Shown here piece after piece: positions 22,330 to 32,155 of a DNA stretch of 64,000 nucleotides. A program made the position numbers and the translations under genes. Within the stretch, counting starts at the first letter, position 1. Every line of letters starts with the position of its first letter. Below the pieces are notes generated by a model. That model was not told the DNA's origin and made no database searches. It saw only the letters and a list, made by a program, of their open reading frames with translations. Source of the DNA: Sphaerolaimus hirsutus (Eukaryota; Nematoda; Chromadorea; Monhysterida; Sphaerolaimidae); contig OZ038456.1 in assembly GCA_964036195.1 (NCBI GenBank), positions 1,116,001 to 1,180,000 of the forward strand, written 5' to 3'.

Positions 22330-23995
22330 GGCTATAGTGCATGCAGCACGTTTTGAAATCTTAGGTATAAAATCGTGACAGTGAACCTTCTTGAGAGTTG
22401 TAGATTCTGAAAGAGAATTTTCTCAGCTTTCCAATGGTATAGACCACAGCATTTAGTTTTTCTTGGTTCCGACCTCACATGTGATGCTATTGACCCTCGA
22501 TTAGGCAGCACAGCACGTTTTGAAATCTTAGGTACAAAAATGCTAACATGAGCCTCTGGGGAGGCTGTGGATTCTGAAAGGGAATGTCCTCAGCTTCGCA
22601 ACGGTATAAAATATAGCCGTTACGTCTCCTTAGTTCCAGCCTCACATGAGATGCGATCACCTAAGAGTAGTGCATGCAGCATGTTTTGAAATCTTAGGTA
22701 TAAAATTGTGACAGTGAACCTTCTTGAGAGTGGTAGATTCTGAAAGAGAATTTTCTCAGCTTTCCAATGGTATAGACCACAGCATTTAGTTTTTCCTGGT
22801 TCCAACCTCACATGTGATGCTATCGACCCTCGGTTAGGCCACACAGCACGTTTTGAAATCTTAGGTATAAAAATGCTGACGCGAGCCTCTGGGGAGGCTG
22901 TGGATTCTAAAAGAGGATGTTCTCAGCTTTGCAATGGTATAAAATATAGCCGTTACGTCTCCTTAGCTCCGGCCTCACATGAGATGCAATCACCCAAGAG
23001 TAGTGCATGCAGCACGTTTTGAAATCTTAGGTATAAAATCGTGATGGTGAACCTTCTTGAGAGTGGTAGATTCTGAAAGAGAATATTCTCAGCTTTCCAA
23101 TGGTATAGACCACAGCATTTAGTTTTTCCTGGTTCCGACCTCACATTTGATGCTATCGACCCTCGATTAGGCCACACAGCACGTTTTGAAATCTTAGGTA
23201 TAAAAATGCTAACGCGAGCCTCTGGGGAGGCTGTGGATTCTGAAAGGGGATGTTCTCAGCTACGCAACGGTATAAAATATAGCCATTACGTCTCCTTAGT
23301 TCCGGCCTCACATGAGATGTGATCACCCAAGAGTAGTGCGCGCAGCATGTTTTGAAATCTTAGGTATAAATATGCTAACGCGAGCTTCTGGGGAGGCTGT
23401 GGATTCTGAAAGAGGATGTTCTGAGCTACGCAACGGTATAAAATATAGCCGTTACGTCTCCTTAGTTCCGGCCTCACATGAGATGTGATCACCCAAGAGT
23501 AGTGCGCGCAGCATGTTTTGAAATCTTAGGTATAAATATGCTAACGCGAGCTTCTGGGGAGGCTGTGGATTCTGAAAGAGGATGTTCTCAGCTACGCAAC
23601 GGTATAAAATATAGCCGTTATGTCTCCTTAGTTCCGGCCTCACATGAGATGTGATCACCCAAGAGTAGTGCGCGCAGCATGTTTTGAAATATTAGGTATA
23701 AATATGCTAATGCGAGCTTCTGGGGAGGCTGTGGATTCTGAAAGAGGATGTTCTCAGCTACGCAACGGTATAAAATATAGCCGTTACGTCTCCTTAGTTC
23801 CGGCCTCACATGAGATGTGATCACCCAAGAGTAGTGCGCGCAGCATGTTTTGAAATCTTAGGTATAAATATGCTAACGCGAGCTTCTGGGGAGGCTGTGG
23901 ATTCTGAAGGAGGATGTTCTCAGCTACGCAACGGTATAAAATATAGCCATTACGTCTCCTTAGTTTTGGCCTCAGTCTTGATGCGATCACCTCAT
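22330..23995 (-). repeat. Satellite array, inverted part
   Basis: At about 22330-22345 the array flips orientation. The first part has 333-bp dimers (about 22640, 22973, 23306). The last four to five monomers (23306, 23472, 23638, 23804, 23970) repeat every 166 bp almost without change, the most homogeneous part. These monomers contain GATCACCCAAGAGTAGTG, also present at the integrase-satellite junction near 16340-16360. Confidence 0.9.
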
Positions 23996-24581
23996 GTCAC
24001 CATTCCATGCTAAAATGCTCAATTTTGCTATATGTAAGAGGAAACAGAAAAAATGAAATATCATTTTTTTATCAGTGTTATACAAGCAACACTTTAAGAA
24101 AATAAAAAAATTTTTGATGTGTCCAACTTTTGGCTACTGACTCGTAGACTGACTCTTATACATCATGTACATTGCATACATGACGTATTTATTATGTACA
24201 TGACGTACATCATTCCGAAGGGGGGGGGGGTATTTCGAGGGGGGGGGTTATTATTACCCCAGCCCATTTTGAGGGGGGGTTCATTCGAGGGGGGGTTAAT
24301 TCAATGGGGGATAATTCGAGGTAATACGGTAATGCATGAAACTGACAAATAAATTGATCTAAAGGTGAAAACGGTGGTGTTTTCTAATGCTCAACAGTGA
24401 GAGCTCTTTCTAAAAAAAATTTTACACTTACACTTTTTTTACACTTTCCTAGGTATTTTTAAAATATCTTACACTTTTGGTATCCATACTCAAAATTTGG
24501 AATGTGTATTTAGACTTACACTTACACTTTCCAAAAATACCGGTATTTTTACAACTCTGGTATTTAGTACAATTAAAAAAG
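23996..24581. other. Right ends of the three nested elements and end of the intron
   Basis: In order: about 110 bp AT-rich, the right TIR of the 13-kb element (to 24155), the right half of the TA-target element (to 24329), the right half of the CAGAGTTG element (to 24559), its target duplicate, and 14 bp of original intron ending in AAAAAAG. Confidence 0.7.
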
Positions 24582-24688
24582 CACGATTGCATATTTCGGC
24601 AGAGATTGACTTCCCGCATTTAAGCCCGCACGTTTCAAATTTTACCAAAAGGAAGTCCAAAAATAAATACGATAACCGTCAATTGTCA
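24582..24688 (+). CDS. Exon 2 of Thr/Ser-rich secreted-type gene
   Basis: Acceptor AG at 24580-24581 and donor GTTAGA at 24689. It encodes a segment with HISAEIDFPHLSPH and a basic patch. Entry phase fits the exon at 10346-10490, exit phase 0 fits the next exon 50 bp downstream. Confidence 0.6.
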
Positions 24689-24738
24689 GTTAGATAATCT
24701 TCAAATATTCTCCATAAAATATTCACTAAAATATGCAG

Positions 24739-24855
24739 ATAAGCGATTCTGTTATTGCGAGTGGGTCCAGCAGTAATCAATCGATAGAGTTTTACTTCAG
24801 CGGTTGCTATGTCAGTGATTTGTGGTCATACAATGTGCTCATGGACGATGAAAAG
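24739..24855 (+). CDS. Exon 3 of Thr/Ser-rich secreted-type gene, ZP-like Cys motif
   Basis: Acceptor ATGCAG at 24738, strong donor AAAAG|GTAAGG at 24855/24856; 39 codons. Contains FYFSGCYVSDLWSYNVLMDD, which recalls the start of the C-terminal half of zona pellucida domains in cuticlin-like proteins. That is a resemblance only. Confidence 0.65.
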
Positions 24856-24863
24856 GTAAGGAT

Positions 24864-24974
24864 TAGTGATGTAAAAGCGCCACGGCGCTGGCGCCTGACG
24901 CGACCGCCAGAGCAAAAAGCGCCATGGCGCTTTTGGCGCTTGGCGCCATAGGCTTGGCGCTTTTTACGTCACTA
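24864..24974. mobile_element. hAT-like element, GCGCC type, in an intron
   Basis: 111 bp from TAGTGATGTAAAAGCGCC to TTTTTACGTCACTA. Flanks GTAAGGAT and GTAAGGAG are a 7/8 target duplication. The left target copy is the splice donor sequence of exon 3, so it inserted 8 bp into the intron and duplicated a GTAAGG. Confidence 0.85.
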
Positions 24975-25026
24975 GTAAGGAGTATAAAGCGATTATATTC
25001 AAGACACAAGTGCCTAAATGCACTTA

Positions 25027-25469
25027 CCGTATTTCCTCGAAATACCCCCGGGGGGTTTATTGTTTCAGAGTGAGAATTTTGAGGGGGGGTTAAACGAGGG
25101 GGGGTATTTCGAGGGGGGGGGTTTATTATTTCGCCAGAAATTTTTTGAAATCCCAGTACTAAAATGTAGTCTGAAACGTACGCAGACGTCGAAAAATGCA
25201 ACAAAAATCGCCATTTATAAGACTCTAAAGACATTTATAAGTGTGAAGACGTACAAACACTGTTCTCACATAACAGAGTCATCGTTTTTAACGTGTATTC
25301 TGCATTGTCGGGATGACAAACCACAGCCTTTGTCATTTACGTTCTCTATACACTAAATTTGGGGGGGGGTATTTCGAGGGGGGGGTTTATAAGTTCATAG
25401 TGTCCATTTTGAGGGGGGGTATTTCGAGGGGGGGGTATTTCGAGGGGGGGGTATTTCGAGGAAATACGG
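25027..25469. mobile_element. TA-target element, CCC/GGG-rich type
   Basis: TA|CCGTATTTCCTCGAAATAC to TTCGAGGAAATACGG|TA, 443 bp, in the intron before exon 4. G-rich tracts of 7-9 bases separate repeated TATTTCGAGG phrases. Confidence 0.75.
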
Positions 25470-25533
25470 TATATACTGTATTTGCTCCGAAAATTTCATT
25501 GTCACAAAAGTGTATATTAGTCACCACTCACAG

Positions 25534-25681
25534 ATCACTTTACTGACACCATGTTCTTCTATCAAAACGAATAGATCCAAGGTTGCCATAACGGTAAACG
25601 TTATTGGAAAGGCTCCAGAGAAAACTTGGCTAGATGCCAGCAAGGAAATTGCAGGGAAAAGGGCTAATGCCGTGTGCATTG
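25534..25681 (+). CDS. Exon 4 of Thr/Ser-rich secreted-type gene
   Basis: Acceptor CTCACAG at 25533; donor GTTATA at 25682. Reads ITLLTPCSSIKTNR and later RANAVCI. Exit phase 1 joins the next exon to give a C-x2-C-x5-C cluster, as at the end of ZP-type domains. The GTTATA donor also occurs in intron 3 of the G-alpha-like gene. Confidence 0.6.
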
Positions 25682-25757
25682 GTTATAAATGTTCGTTTGC
25701 TGGGCAATAAACACGTTTGATCTTGCAAACCTTTTCAAATTGAACAGTTTTTTTCAG

Positions 25758-26332
25758 TCTGTCTCCCCGTGCGGGATTGTCCAAAAATCGACACCGGAGA
25801 CTTCATAACGCCATCAAATGCAATAAATGGGATCAAAGTGAATCCACCCGCACCGGGTATCGTGATTCCACCGGTTCCGGTGACAGCTGGCAGCAGGACA
25901 TCGAGTACAACTGCAGCGCGCACTTCTAGACGCTCCACGAGCACATCTTCAAGTACCACGTCCACGTCAGCGACACCAACAACGGCCACGACAAGGACAC
26001 CCACATCACTCAAGTCAACATCCACAACATCAAGCACATCGACACCAACATCAAGCACGTTGATAAAATCAAGCACATCGACAACATCAGGCACATCAAC
26101 GACAACATCAAGCACATCGACAACATCAGGCACATCGACAACATCGGGCACATCAACGACAACATCAAGCACATCGACAACATCAGGCACATCAACGACA
26201 ACATCAAGCACATCCACAACAGCCACAACTGCAAGTTCTAGTAGTACAGCAATGGAGGCGGGCACTGGAATCTTTGCAGTGGGTAGTGGCGCAGACGGAA
26301 GGAGCACTACTGGGGCATTTACTGAAAGTGAG
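25758..26332 (+). CDS. Exon 5, Thr/Ser-rich mucin-like tract
   Basis: Acceptor TTTTTTTCAG at 25757; donor GTTAGA at 26333 (GAG|GTTAGA). The start carries CLPVRDCPKIDTGDF, followed by a Pro-rich stretch and about 100 residues of almost pure Thr/Ser with Gly, a likely O-glycosylated stalk. The tract is encoded by a CAACATCAGGCACATC-type minisatellite, whose complement also gives long but meaningless open frames. Confidence 0.7.
26000..26225 (+). repeat. Coding minisatellite (Thr/Ser stalk)
   Basis: Tandem units of about 15 and 33 bases such as ACATCAAGCACATCGACA, in frame with exon 5. Likely variable in copy number between individuals. Confidence 0.8.
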
Positions 26333-26344
26333 GTTAGATTTGGG

Positions 26345-26590
26345 TGTTCACCTGGTGCCAGTCCCACACCATGTAAAGTGTTAAGTAAAGTGTCAATTGT
26401 CAAGTAGTACAAATTTGTCAAATGTAATGCAAAATGCCAAGTAGTACAAATTTGTCAAATGTCATGCAAAATGTCAAAACTTCAGTAATTAATTAAATCT
26501 TGTTTTGATTTTAATTTACGGTTTGCATGTATTTGACACCAAACTTTACAGGTTGTGGGACTGCCCCCTGTATGTTTGGAACGAAATTTC
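26345..26590. mobile_element. MITE with GGGGGCAGTCCCA ends
   Basis: Inverted ends (GTGCCAGTCCCACACC... and ...TTGTGGGACTGCCCCC) enclose inverted TGTAAAGTGTCAA units. It lies in the intron between exons 5 and 6, starting about 12 bases after the proposed donor. Same family as 36923-37117. Confidence 0.6.
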
Positions 26591-26638
26591 CCACTTTGAA
26601 TATTCATTAAACTGTTGATATACACTCAAAACCTTCAG

Positions 26639-26917
26639 GCAACGACACCGTCCTCGACAAAATCAACAATATCATCAACGACGCAATCGACCAGCAGTAA
26701 TGGAAATAGTCAATATTCTCCAGTGTTCAGTTTGATAGGCAGCACTTTGGCGCCCACACAAAGCACACTTTTCACACCCAAAACCACTACATTGCCGGGA
26801 AATGTTACATTGGCATTGTTTAAGCTGTTTACTCCCCCAGTGCCATTTGTTTTATCCAGTAGAGCAGCTTATCAACAAATTAGGCTGGCTGAAAAAGAGG
26901 TGTACAATGGGAATTGA
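26639..26917 (+). CDS. Exon 6 (last visible) of Thr/Ser-rich secreted-type gene
   Basis: Acceptor CCTTCAG at 26638, phase 0. It continues the Thr/Ser-rich stalk (ATTPSSTKSTISSTTQ) and then a more ordinary segment with NVTLALFKLFTPPVPF, ending at TGA 26915-26917. A possible donor (GAG|GTGTAC, near 26898) could lead to another exon, so the C-terminus is uncertain. No clear membrane helix. Confidence 0.6.
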   Translation, partial: ATTPSSTKSTISSTTQSTSSNGNSQYSPVFSLIGSTLAPTQSTLFTPKTTTLPGNVTLALFKLFTPPVPFVLSSRAAYQQIRLAEKEVYNGN

Positions 26918-26955
26918 TGTATGTTGTGATTTTGTGATATATCTAATGTTTTTTG

Positions 26956-27065
26956 CAGAGTTGCGAAAACGTATTTACGTTTACCCGGAATACCCGGGTA
27001 TTCCGGGTATCTTAACTTATTTTCACATTTTACAAAAAAAAAACCCAGGTATTTTGACAACTCTG
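26956..27065. mobile_element. hAT-like element, CAGAGTTG family, short copy
   Basis: CAGAGTTGCGAAAACG to GACAACTCTG, 110 bp. Flanks GTTTTTTG and GTGTTTTG form a 7/8 duplication. Contains ACCCGGAATACCCGGGTATT. Confidence 0.8.
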
Positions 27066-27073
27066 GTGTTTTG

Positions 27074-27584
27074 CATACTTTTATTTGAAGACAATAGAAA
27101 CCCCCGGGCCTATTGAAACCCAACCTTTTAATTTGTTACATAACTACATTTTTAAGCCCCCTCCCCTCTGAACTTCAAGAGTCGGAACAATCTGGGTCAA
27201 GTTCCTGCGATTGTAAAATTGCGAGAACTTTTTACAATGCTTTATAAATATTTTGTATTTATGAAAATATGGCAATAGATACCAAAGTTGTTAAAATATC
27301 AGTACTTTCTAAAAAAGTTACCTATGTATAAACACGTGTATGTTACACGGAATGCAAGGGGAATCCCAGATAAACGTTAATACATTTTCGCAACTCTGGT
27401 AGATAGCACATTTATCCCTGTGTATACTTGTAAATACTGATTCTAAAAATAATCAAACCGCACAGATGCTGCCATTTTCCCAGTTCCACCCATTCAATTA
27501 TTTTTACAAACTTTATTTTATATCGTTCTTAAGTACAACAATTTTATCCTCATTAGCTTGACAAATAGTAAAAGATGAACTAAT
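27074..27584. other. Gene-free stretch
   Basis: No gene found. A CGCAACTCTG at 27390-27400 is probably the single right end of another CAGAGTTG-family copy. Confidence 0.4.
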
Positions 27585-27691
27585 ATTAGGTTGTAAACTA
27601 AATAAGTTTAATTTTTTTGCGATTTCACATACACATACATTCATGCGTCCCATTCTGTTGTACATCGGCCGATTTTGATGCCCTTCGAGTA

Positions 27692-27922
27692 CCGTATTTC
27701 CTCGAATTACCCCCCGTCGGTTTATGTTTCCAGAGTGAAAATTTTGAGAGAAAAACGTGAAAAATGCAACAATAACCACCATTTATAAGTTTTTACAGCC
27801 TTATATAAGGATGTAGATGGTATGAACGTCTGTTATGCATTTCCCGGACCACAAATTCATAATACCCATTTTGAGGGGGGGGGGGGTACTTCTAGGGGGA
27901 GGGGTATTTCGTGTAAATACGG
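27692..27922. mobile_element. TA-target element in a fold-back arm
   Basis: TA|CCGTATTTCCTCGAATTAC to GTGTAAATACGG|TA; inserted in the left arm of the fold-back element, which is continuous at the matching point of the right arm. Confidence 0.7.
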
Positions 27923-28255
27923 TATGTTGAGGTTTGGGGTCTGGGCTATGCCGATTTGTTTTGGTCTGCTCGCATAATCCCCCAGTCCCGAGAGAAGGGG
28001 GGTCTATAAAAAGGTGGTCATTTTGCACGGATGATTTGGAGGTTACCTTTGAAGCTTCATAAATCAACCATTTCTGGGCCGATTCAATGCTTAAAATGAT
28101 CGGTAAAAACCTGCAGATTCCATCTTTGCGATCGGATTAGTGATGTCTTAATTCTGTATGCCGATTTGACCCGGTTTTCGAACATGAAAAATAAGCATAA
28201 TAATAATTTTTCAAGACGGTTGTTTTGAATATGCTACCATATACTTTAGACAAAA

Positions 28256-29122
28256 AGAATGGTTCACCAGAGGTTCCAACGCACAACACAATTATGTCGC
28301 GCAGTTTTTGCGCGACACAAGTTTGTCGCGCAGGTAGTGTTGGAATGGCGCCAGAGTGCTGGCACCATTTGAGGTTATTGCGGTATTCCATCACCAGCGT
28401 CAGAGTTGGAAATACGTATTTACGTTTACCCGAAATACCCGGTTATTTGAATATTTATATTTACGTTTACGTTTACGTTTTCCAAAAATACCATTACGTT
28501 TTGTTACGTTTTCCTGGCACAATTACCCGGGTACCAGAGAAAACGTAAAACTCGTATGGAAAATGCACAAAAACAGTGCATTTTTGAACTTTTTTCTGAT
28601 ACAATAAGTACAATTTATATTTTTGGCCAATTAGCTGCTTAATTGTTTGATAAATAACATAGGTAAGCAAAAATGTGATCGTATTAGCAGAGAAATGCTT
28701 GAAATAGGAAAAACAAAGGTGTTTTTCAATGCATCTGATCACGGGTTGTGCACTTCAAATAAATTTTTACGTTTACGTTTTTTTTACGTTTACCCGTGTA
28801 TTTTAAAAGTATTTTACGTTTTCAGTAGTAATACTCACAATTTAGAAAAGGTATTTACGTTTACGTTTACGTTTTCCGAAAATACCAGTATTTGTACAAC
28901 TCTGACCAGCGTTGTCTCCTGCATAACAAACTTTTCTTGCGAAAAGACTGTGCAACAAAATGTCTGCCGTGCACAAGTGGTGCCATGGCACAACACCCTG
29001 ACACCCCTAAATTGTGCCAGCGCCATGGCGCCACTCCATTACTACCTGAGCGACAAAATTGTGTCGCTCAAAAACTACGCGACACAATTGTGTTGCGCGT
29101 TGAACTTATTCCGACCCAATAA
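28256..29122. repeat. GTTCCAACGC / GTCGCGC inverted-repeat element
   Basis: The left end (GGTTCCAACGCACAACACAA, GTCGCGCAG) mirrors the right end (GCGACACAATTGTGTTGCGCG, GTTGAAC). A related end lies at 38229-38300. It holds a GCGCC-type piece and the element at 28401-28904. Confidence 0.55.
28401..28904. mobile_element. hAT-like element, CAGAGTTG family, complete
   Basis: 504 bp with ends CAGAGTTGGAAATACG and TTGTACAACTCTG and a perfect 8-bp duplication ACCAGCGT (28393-28400, 28905-28912). Subterminal units are TTTACGTTTACG and TACCCGGGTA types. The middle about 220 bp is unique and non-coding. Confidence 0.9.
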
Positions 29123-29524
29123 GAATAAGTCTGGCCCAAAAATTATTTGAATATCTCTTTCCAGTCAAAAGATACAGTACTTCATACCAGAGTTGGCAAA
29201 ATCTGAGAAAAAATAAAAATAAAATAAAAATGATATGGAAAATTGAAGAATAAAAAAATAAAATGGAAAATTTCAAAATAATAATAAAATTTGTATAAAA
29301 ATTCGAATTTTTGTACAATTTTTGTAAAATTGTATAAAAATTCATATTTTTGTAAAATTGTAAAAAAATTCCTATTTTTTGTAAAATTTTTATTGTGTTG
29401 CTTGAGTTTCTACCAGTTGATTTGTGGAACTGGGGGCAGTCCCAAACTTTGTAAAGTGTCAAATGTAATGTAAAATGTCATGCAATGTCTCAATTGTCAT
29501 GACAAATATAAATAAAGTGTCAAT

Positions 29525-29680
29525 TGTCAGGCGAATTGTACCCAAATCTTATGTTTTGTATCCAAATATTATATTTTGAATCCAAATATTATATGAACAT
29601 TTGGATACAAAAACATAAGATTTGGATACAAGAACAAAAGATTTGGATACAAGAACATAAGATTTGGATACACAATATCT
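29525..29680. repeat. Palindrome of ATCCAAATCTTA units
   Basis: Inverted ATCCAAATMTTA / AAGATTTGGATACAA repeats like 7740-7860. A GGGGGCAGTCCCA end of the MITE family precedes it at about 29429. Confidence 0.6.
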
Positions 29681-29761
29681 GTATTCACTGTCCTTCATGC
29701 AGTTATTTTATGAGTGCTAGACTAAAGTTCAAAGTTCTATAACTTTTGATTGGATGGAGAT

Positions 29762-29985
29762 TAGTGATGTAAAAAGCGCCAGAACTTTGGCGCCAAGCGC
29801 CAAAAGCGCCATGGCGCTTTTGCATGCGTAGCGCCAAGCGCCAATGGCGCCACAGCAAAAGAGCGCCAAGCGCCAAAAGCGCCATGGCGCTTTTCCAGAC
29901 CACAGCGCCAAGCGCCAATGGCGCCAGAGGATGTTGGCGCCAAGCGCCAATAGCGCCAGCGCCAAAAAAATTCGGCTGCACATAT
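29762..29985. mobile_element. hAT-like GCGCC element, right end lost
   Basis: Left end TAGTGATGTAAAAAGCGCC followed by GCGCCAAGCGCCAAAAGCGCC palindromes. It breaks off at about 29970 without an inverted end. Confidence 0.65.
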
Positions 29986-30579
29986 ATGCAGCCATGCTAA
30001 TGCAGTGCCATTTATTCGTTGAAGTTGCAGCGTATACAGCGTATACATTCAAGTTTTGTTCTCTTTGTGATGTTACTTTCTGACTTCGGACTTCGGGAGT
30101 TTGGACTCACGATGGCAAACCATCTGGAAAATGTGCTTAGATTTGAAAGTGTTTTAATGACGTTTGGAAGTTTGAATTTTTCCCAAAAATGGTTGTACAA
30201 TTTTCAAATTAACTTTACAAATTTTTTGGGTACATTTTGATTCCTCTTGGATATTGAATTATCGAGTTTTGCTTGTCAGTTCTGAACACATCACTGCTAA
30301 GCATTTGTGCATCATTTTTCCAGCCACAACAACAATCCCATGTCAAATTGAAGTTTTCACATTGTGGTCTTGAATTTTACATGCATGCAAAGAAGCATCA
30401 TCTTACATTTACCAGAAAAGATACTGGAGAATTTTTTTAAACAATTTTTCTATTCAAAATATATATGTTTTAGTGTTTTTCTTAGGGTGGAATAAAAACC
30501 ATTGAATGCTTTTGAATTTTTGAATTTTGGATTGCCATTGTTAGTTTGGAATGGCCTCAGAGCGCAATCCGTACACCGT
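29986..30579. other. Gene-free stretch
   Basis: No supported gene; open frames are short and lack splice logic. Confidence 0.4.
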
Positions 30580-30587
30580 ACCCTACG

Positions 30588-31742
30588 CAACGATGGGTAA
30601 GTTCTCCAAAAAAAACACTTTCTGTGTTTTGAGTTTTTCAAAAATGAAAACCTGTGTTTTGAGTTTTTTTCTTGAAAAAAAACTTGAGTAACTCTGTTTT
30701 TATTTCTGTGTTTTTTGTAAAAACTCAAGTTTTTTGAGTTTTTTCTAAAAAACTCAAGTTTTTTCCAAAAAATTCGAGTTTTCCCCCCAAAAATTTTGAT
30801 TTGCAGCATTTTGAACTGGAAACAGTGGTTTTCTTATAAAATATTGGTTTTGCACATGTTTTAACCCCACATAACATTTGTGTATTCATTTAAGTGTCAA
30901 AAAGTCCATAAAAATGTCCACAATGAGGACATCAACATCACAACACCAGCAACAAAATGCCCAGAAATGACAATTTACACAGTACTCCAAAATTCTTCAA
31001 TGGATGTGCACTGTATGGAAGACTACGGAATTGATTTGAACTACAACTACCATATTACCTCGAAATACCCCCATGGCATTATTATTTCGTCAGAAAGTAT
31101 TGTAAGGATCATAGAAAATAGTAGGCATTTACATACCCAAAACAGGTTATAAATGCATACAAACAGGAGATATTTAAAATAAACATGTAGATAGCTACAC
31201 AACCTAGTACAGTCTATGTGTAGCTGCGATGCAAATTAGCAGTAATAAATACATCATGTACATTGGATACATAATGTACATCATCCCAGAGGGGGGTATT
31301 TTGAGGGGGGCAGGGCTTATTATTTCACCAGTCCATTTTGAGGGGAGTTAATTCAAGGGGGGTTAATTCAAGGTAAAAAGGTATACTAAAATGTCAAAAC
31401 TTGAATTGTCAAATCCACCATGAGATGTGCATGCCATCTTGAATTTCTTTTTTGTACCATTATAAAATATGAATACATTATGTACATAAATATTTACATA
31501 CTATAGATGCTTATCTTTTCTTGTTTAGTTTAACTGAATTAATGTGCATTCAACCGCTTCGCTGAAAAAAAACACAAAAACTCAAAAAACTTTTCTGTTT
31601 CCGTGTTTCTGTGTTCTCCAAAAAAAACTCATTTGAGTTTTGAGTTTTTCAAAATTTATGAGTTTCCGTGTTTCTGTGTAAAAGAAAAACACAGAAACTC
31701 AATGAGTTTCTGTGTTCAATTTCTGTGTTTTTTCCATCGTTG
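30588..31742. mobile_element. hAT-like element, CAACGATGG family, complete
   Basis: Ends CAACGATGGGTAAGTTCT and CCATCGTTG with a perfect 8-bp duplication ACCCTACG (30580-30587, 31743-31750). Subterminal AACACAGAAACTCAA-type units. It contains the TA-target element at 31050-31381; without it the length is about 820 bp, close to the 773-bp copy at 4667. Confidence 0.9.
31050..31381. mobile_element. TA-target element, compact reference copy
   Basis: 332 bp, TA|CCATATTACCTCGAAATAC to AATTCAAGGTAAAAAGG|TA. It is the uninterrupted relative of the element split at 11195/24155, and so shows where the 13-kb insertion starts and ends. Confidence 0.75.
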
Positions 31743-31971
31743 ACCCTACGATGTCAAGCGTCAAATGTGATGTGAAATGTCAATCAAAACAATAAACAAA
31801 TAAACTTATAATTCAACTTTTGACATACTGCATGACATTTCACGCATTCGTGTGAAATTTTGCATGACATGTAACACTTGATTTTACACATTGCAGGGTG
31901 CATAAACCTTACTGAAACATAACTGTTTTGTTTCCACAATACTATTTCCGAGTTCTGCTTGTCAGTTTGGA

Positions 31972-32155
31972 AAAACTGCCATGGCGCTTTTTAAAACACG
32001 AGCGCCAAGCGCCAATGGCGCCACGGCATCATAGCGCCAAGCGCCAAAAGCGCCATGGCGCTTTTCCATAGCACAGCGCCAAGCGCCAAAAGCGCCATGG
32101 CGCTTTTTGCTTTGGCGCTAGCGCCAGGCGCCAGCGCCATGGCGCTTTTACATCT
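31972..32155. mobile_element. hAT-like GCGCC element, left end degenerate
   Basis: GCGCCAAGCGCCAAAAGCGCC units ending GGCGCTTTTACATCTTTA. No clean left end or target duplication. Confidence 0.55.

Larger units (their letters stand above)
16340..22330 (+). repeat. Satellite array, 166-bp monomers, direct part
   Basis: Monomers of about 166 bp recur, each with a phrase like GTATCGCATGTGAGGCCGGA and ending in TATACCTAAGATTTCAAAAC. Three types (roughly AAGGAGACGTAACGGC, CTGTGGTCTATACC and GATTCACACCATTGG classes) alternate. Same-type spacings of 498-502 bp (17366, 17866, 18364, 18866) show a trimeric higher-order unit, with single and double units at the edges. Interrupted by the element at 19147-21095. 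Small open frames inside are repeat artefacts. Confidence 0.9.
11195..24155. mobile_element. 13-kb element with about 45-bp TIRs, carrying BEL/Pao pol-env and satellite
   Basis: The left end begins GAGTCAGTCTACGAGTC, continues through AATAGCCA to AAAAGCTGGACAC; the right end is its inverted match (24110-24155). Comparison with the uninterrupted TA-target copy at 31050 places both ends within a base or two. Flanks are TAATAT and TTATAC, so any target duplication is short (about 4-5 bp, imperfect). Inside are the BEL/Pao integrase-Env region, the satellite array and a nested hAT-like element. Which class of transposon these ends belong to is unknown to me. Confidence 0.6.
10926..24329. mobile_element. 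TA-target element split by a 13-kb insertion
   Basis: The left part (10926-11194) and right part (24156-24329) together match the compact copy at 31050-31381. Ends are TA|CCGTATTACCTCGAAATAC and TTCGAGGTAATACGG|TA. The variant TTACC, rather than TTTCC, is shared by both ends. Landmarks include TAGGCATTTGCATACCC on the left and ACATCATGTACATTG on the right. The break point carries the 13-kb TIR element. Confidence 0.75.
10642..24559. mobile_element. hAT-like element (CAGAGTTG family) enlarged to 13.9 kb by nested insertions
   Basis: Left end CAGAGTTGCGAAAG and right end ACAACTCTG match the ends of complete copies at 26956-27065, 28401-28904 and 51282-51798. The flanks GTATTGAG (10634-10641) and GTATTTAG (24560-24567) agree at 7 of 8 bases, as expected of one target duplication. 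Removing the inner TA-target element leaves about 510 bp, the normal size of the family (504 and 517 bp elsewhere). The whole lies in an intron. Confidence 0.75.

Noticed and set aside
16340..23995. CRISPR-like regular repeats
   Set aside because: Units are 166 bp without distinct spacers, in eukaryotic DNA; this is a tandem satellite.
22620..24013. Series of 66-77-codon open frames with near-identical products
   Set aside because: They recur every 166 or 333 bp and are satellite monomers read in frame, not genes.
11195..24155. Maverick/Polinton element with gB-like fusogen
   Set aside because: TIRs, size and fusogen fit superficially, but there is no DNA polymerase B, ATPase or capsid gene, and the integrase with its DUF5641 tail is of BEL/Pao type.
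25735..26421. 228-codon minus-strand frame, Val/Asp-rich
   Set aside because: Antisense of the Thr/Ser-coding minisatellite; no splice or homology support.
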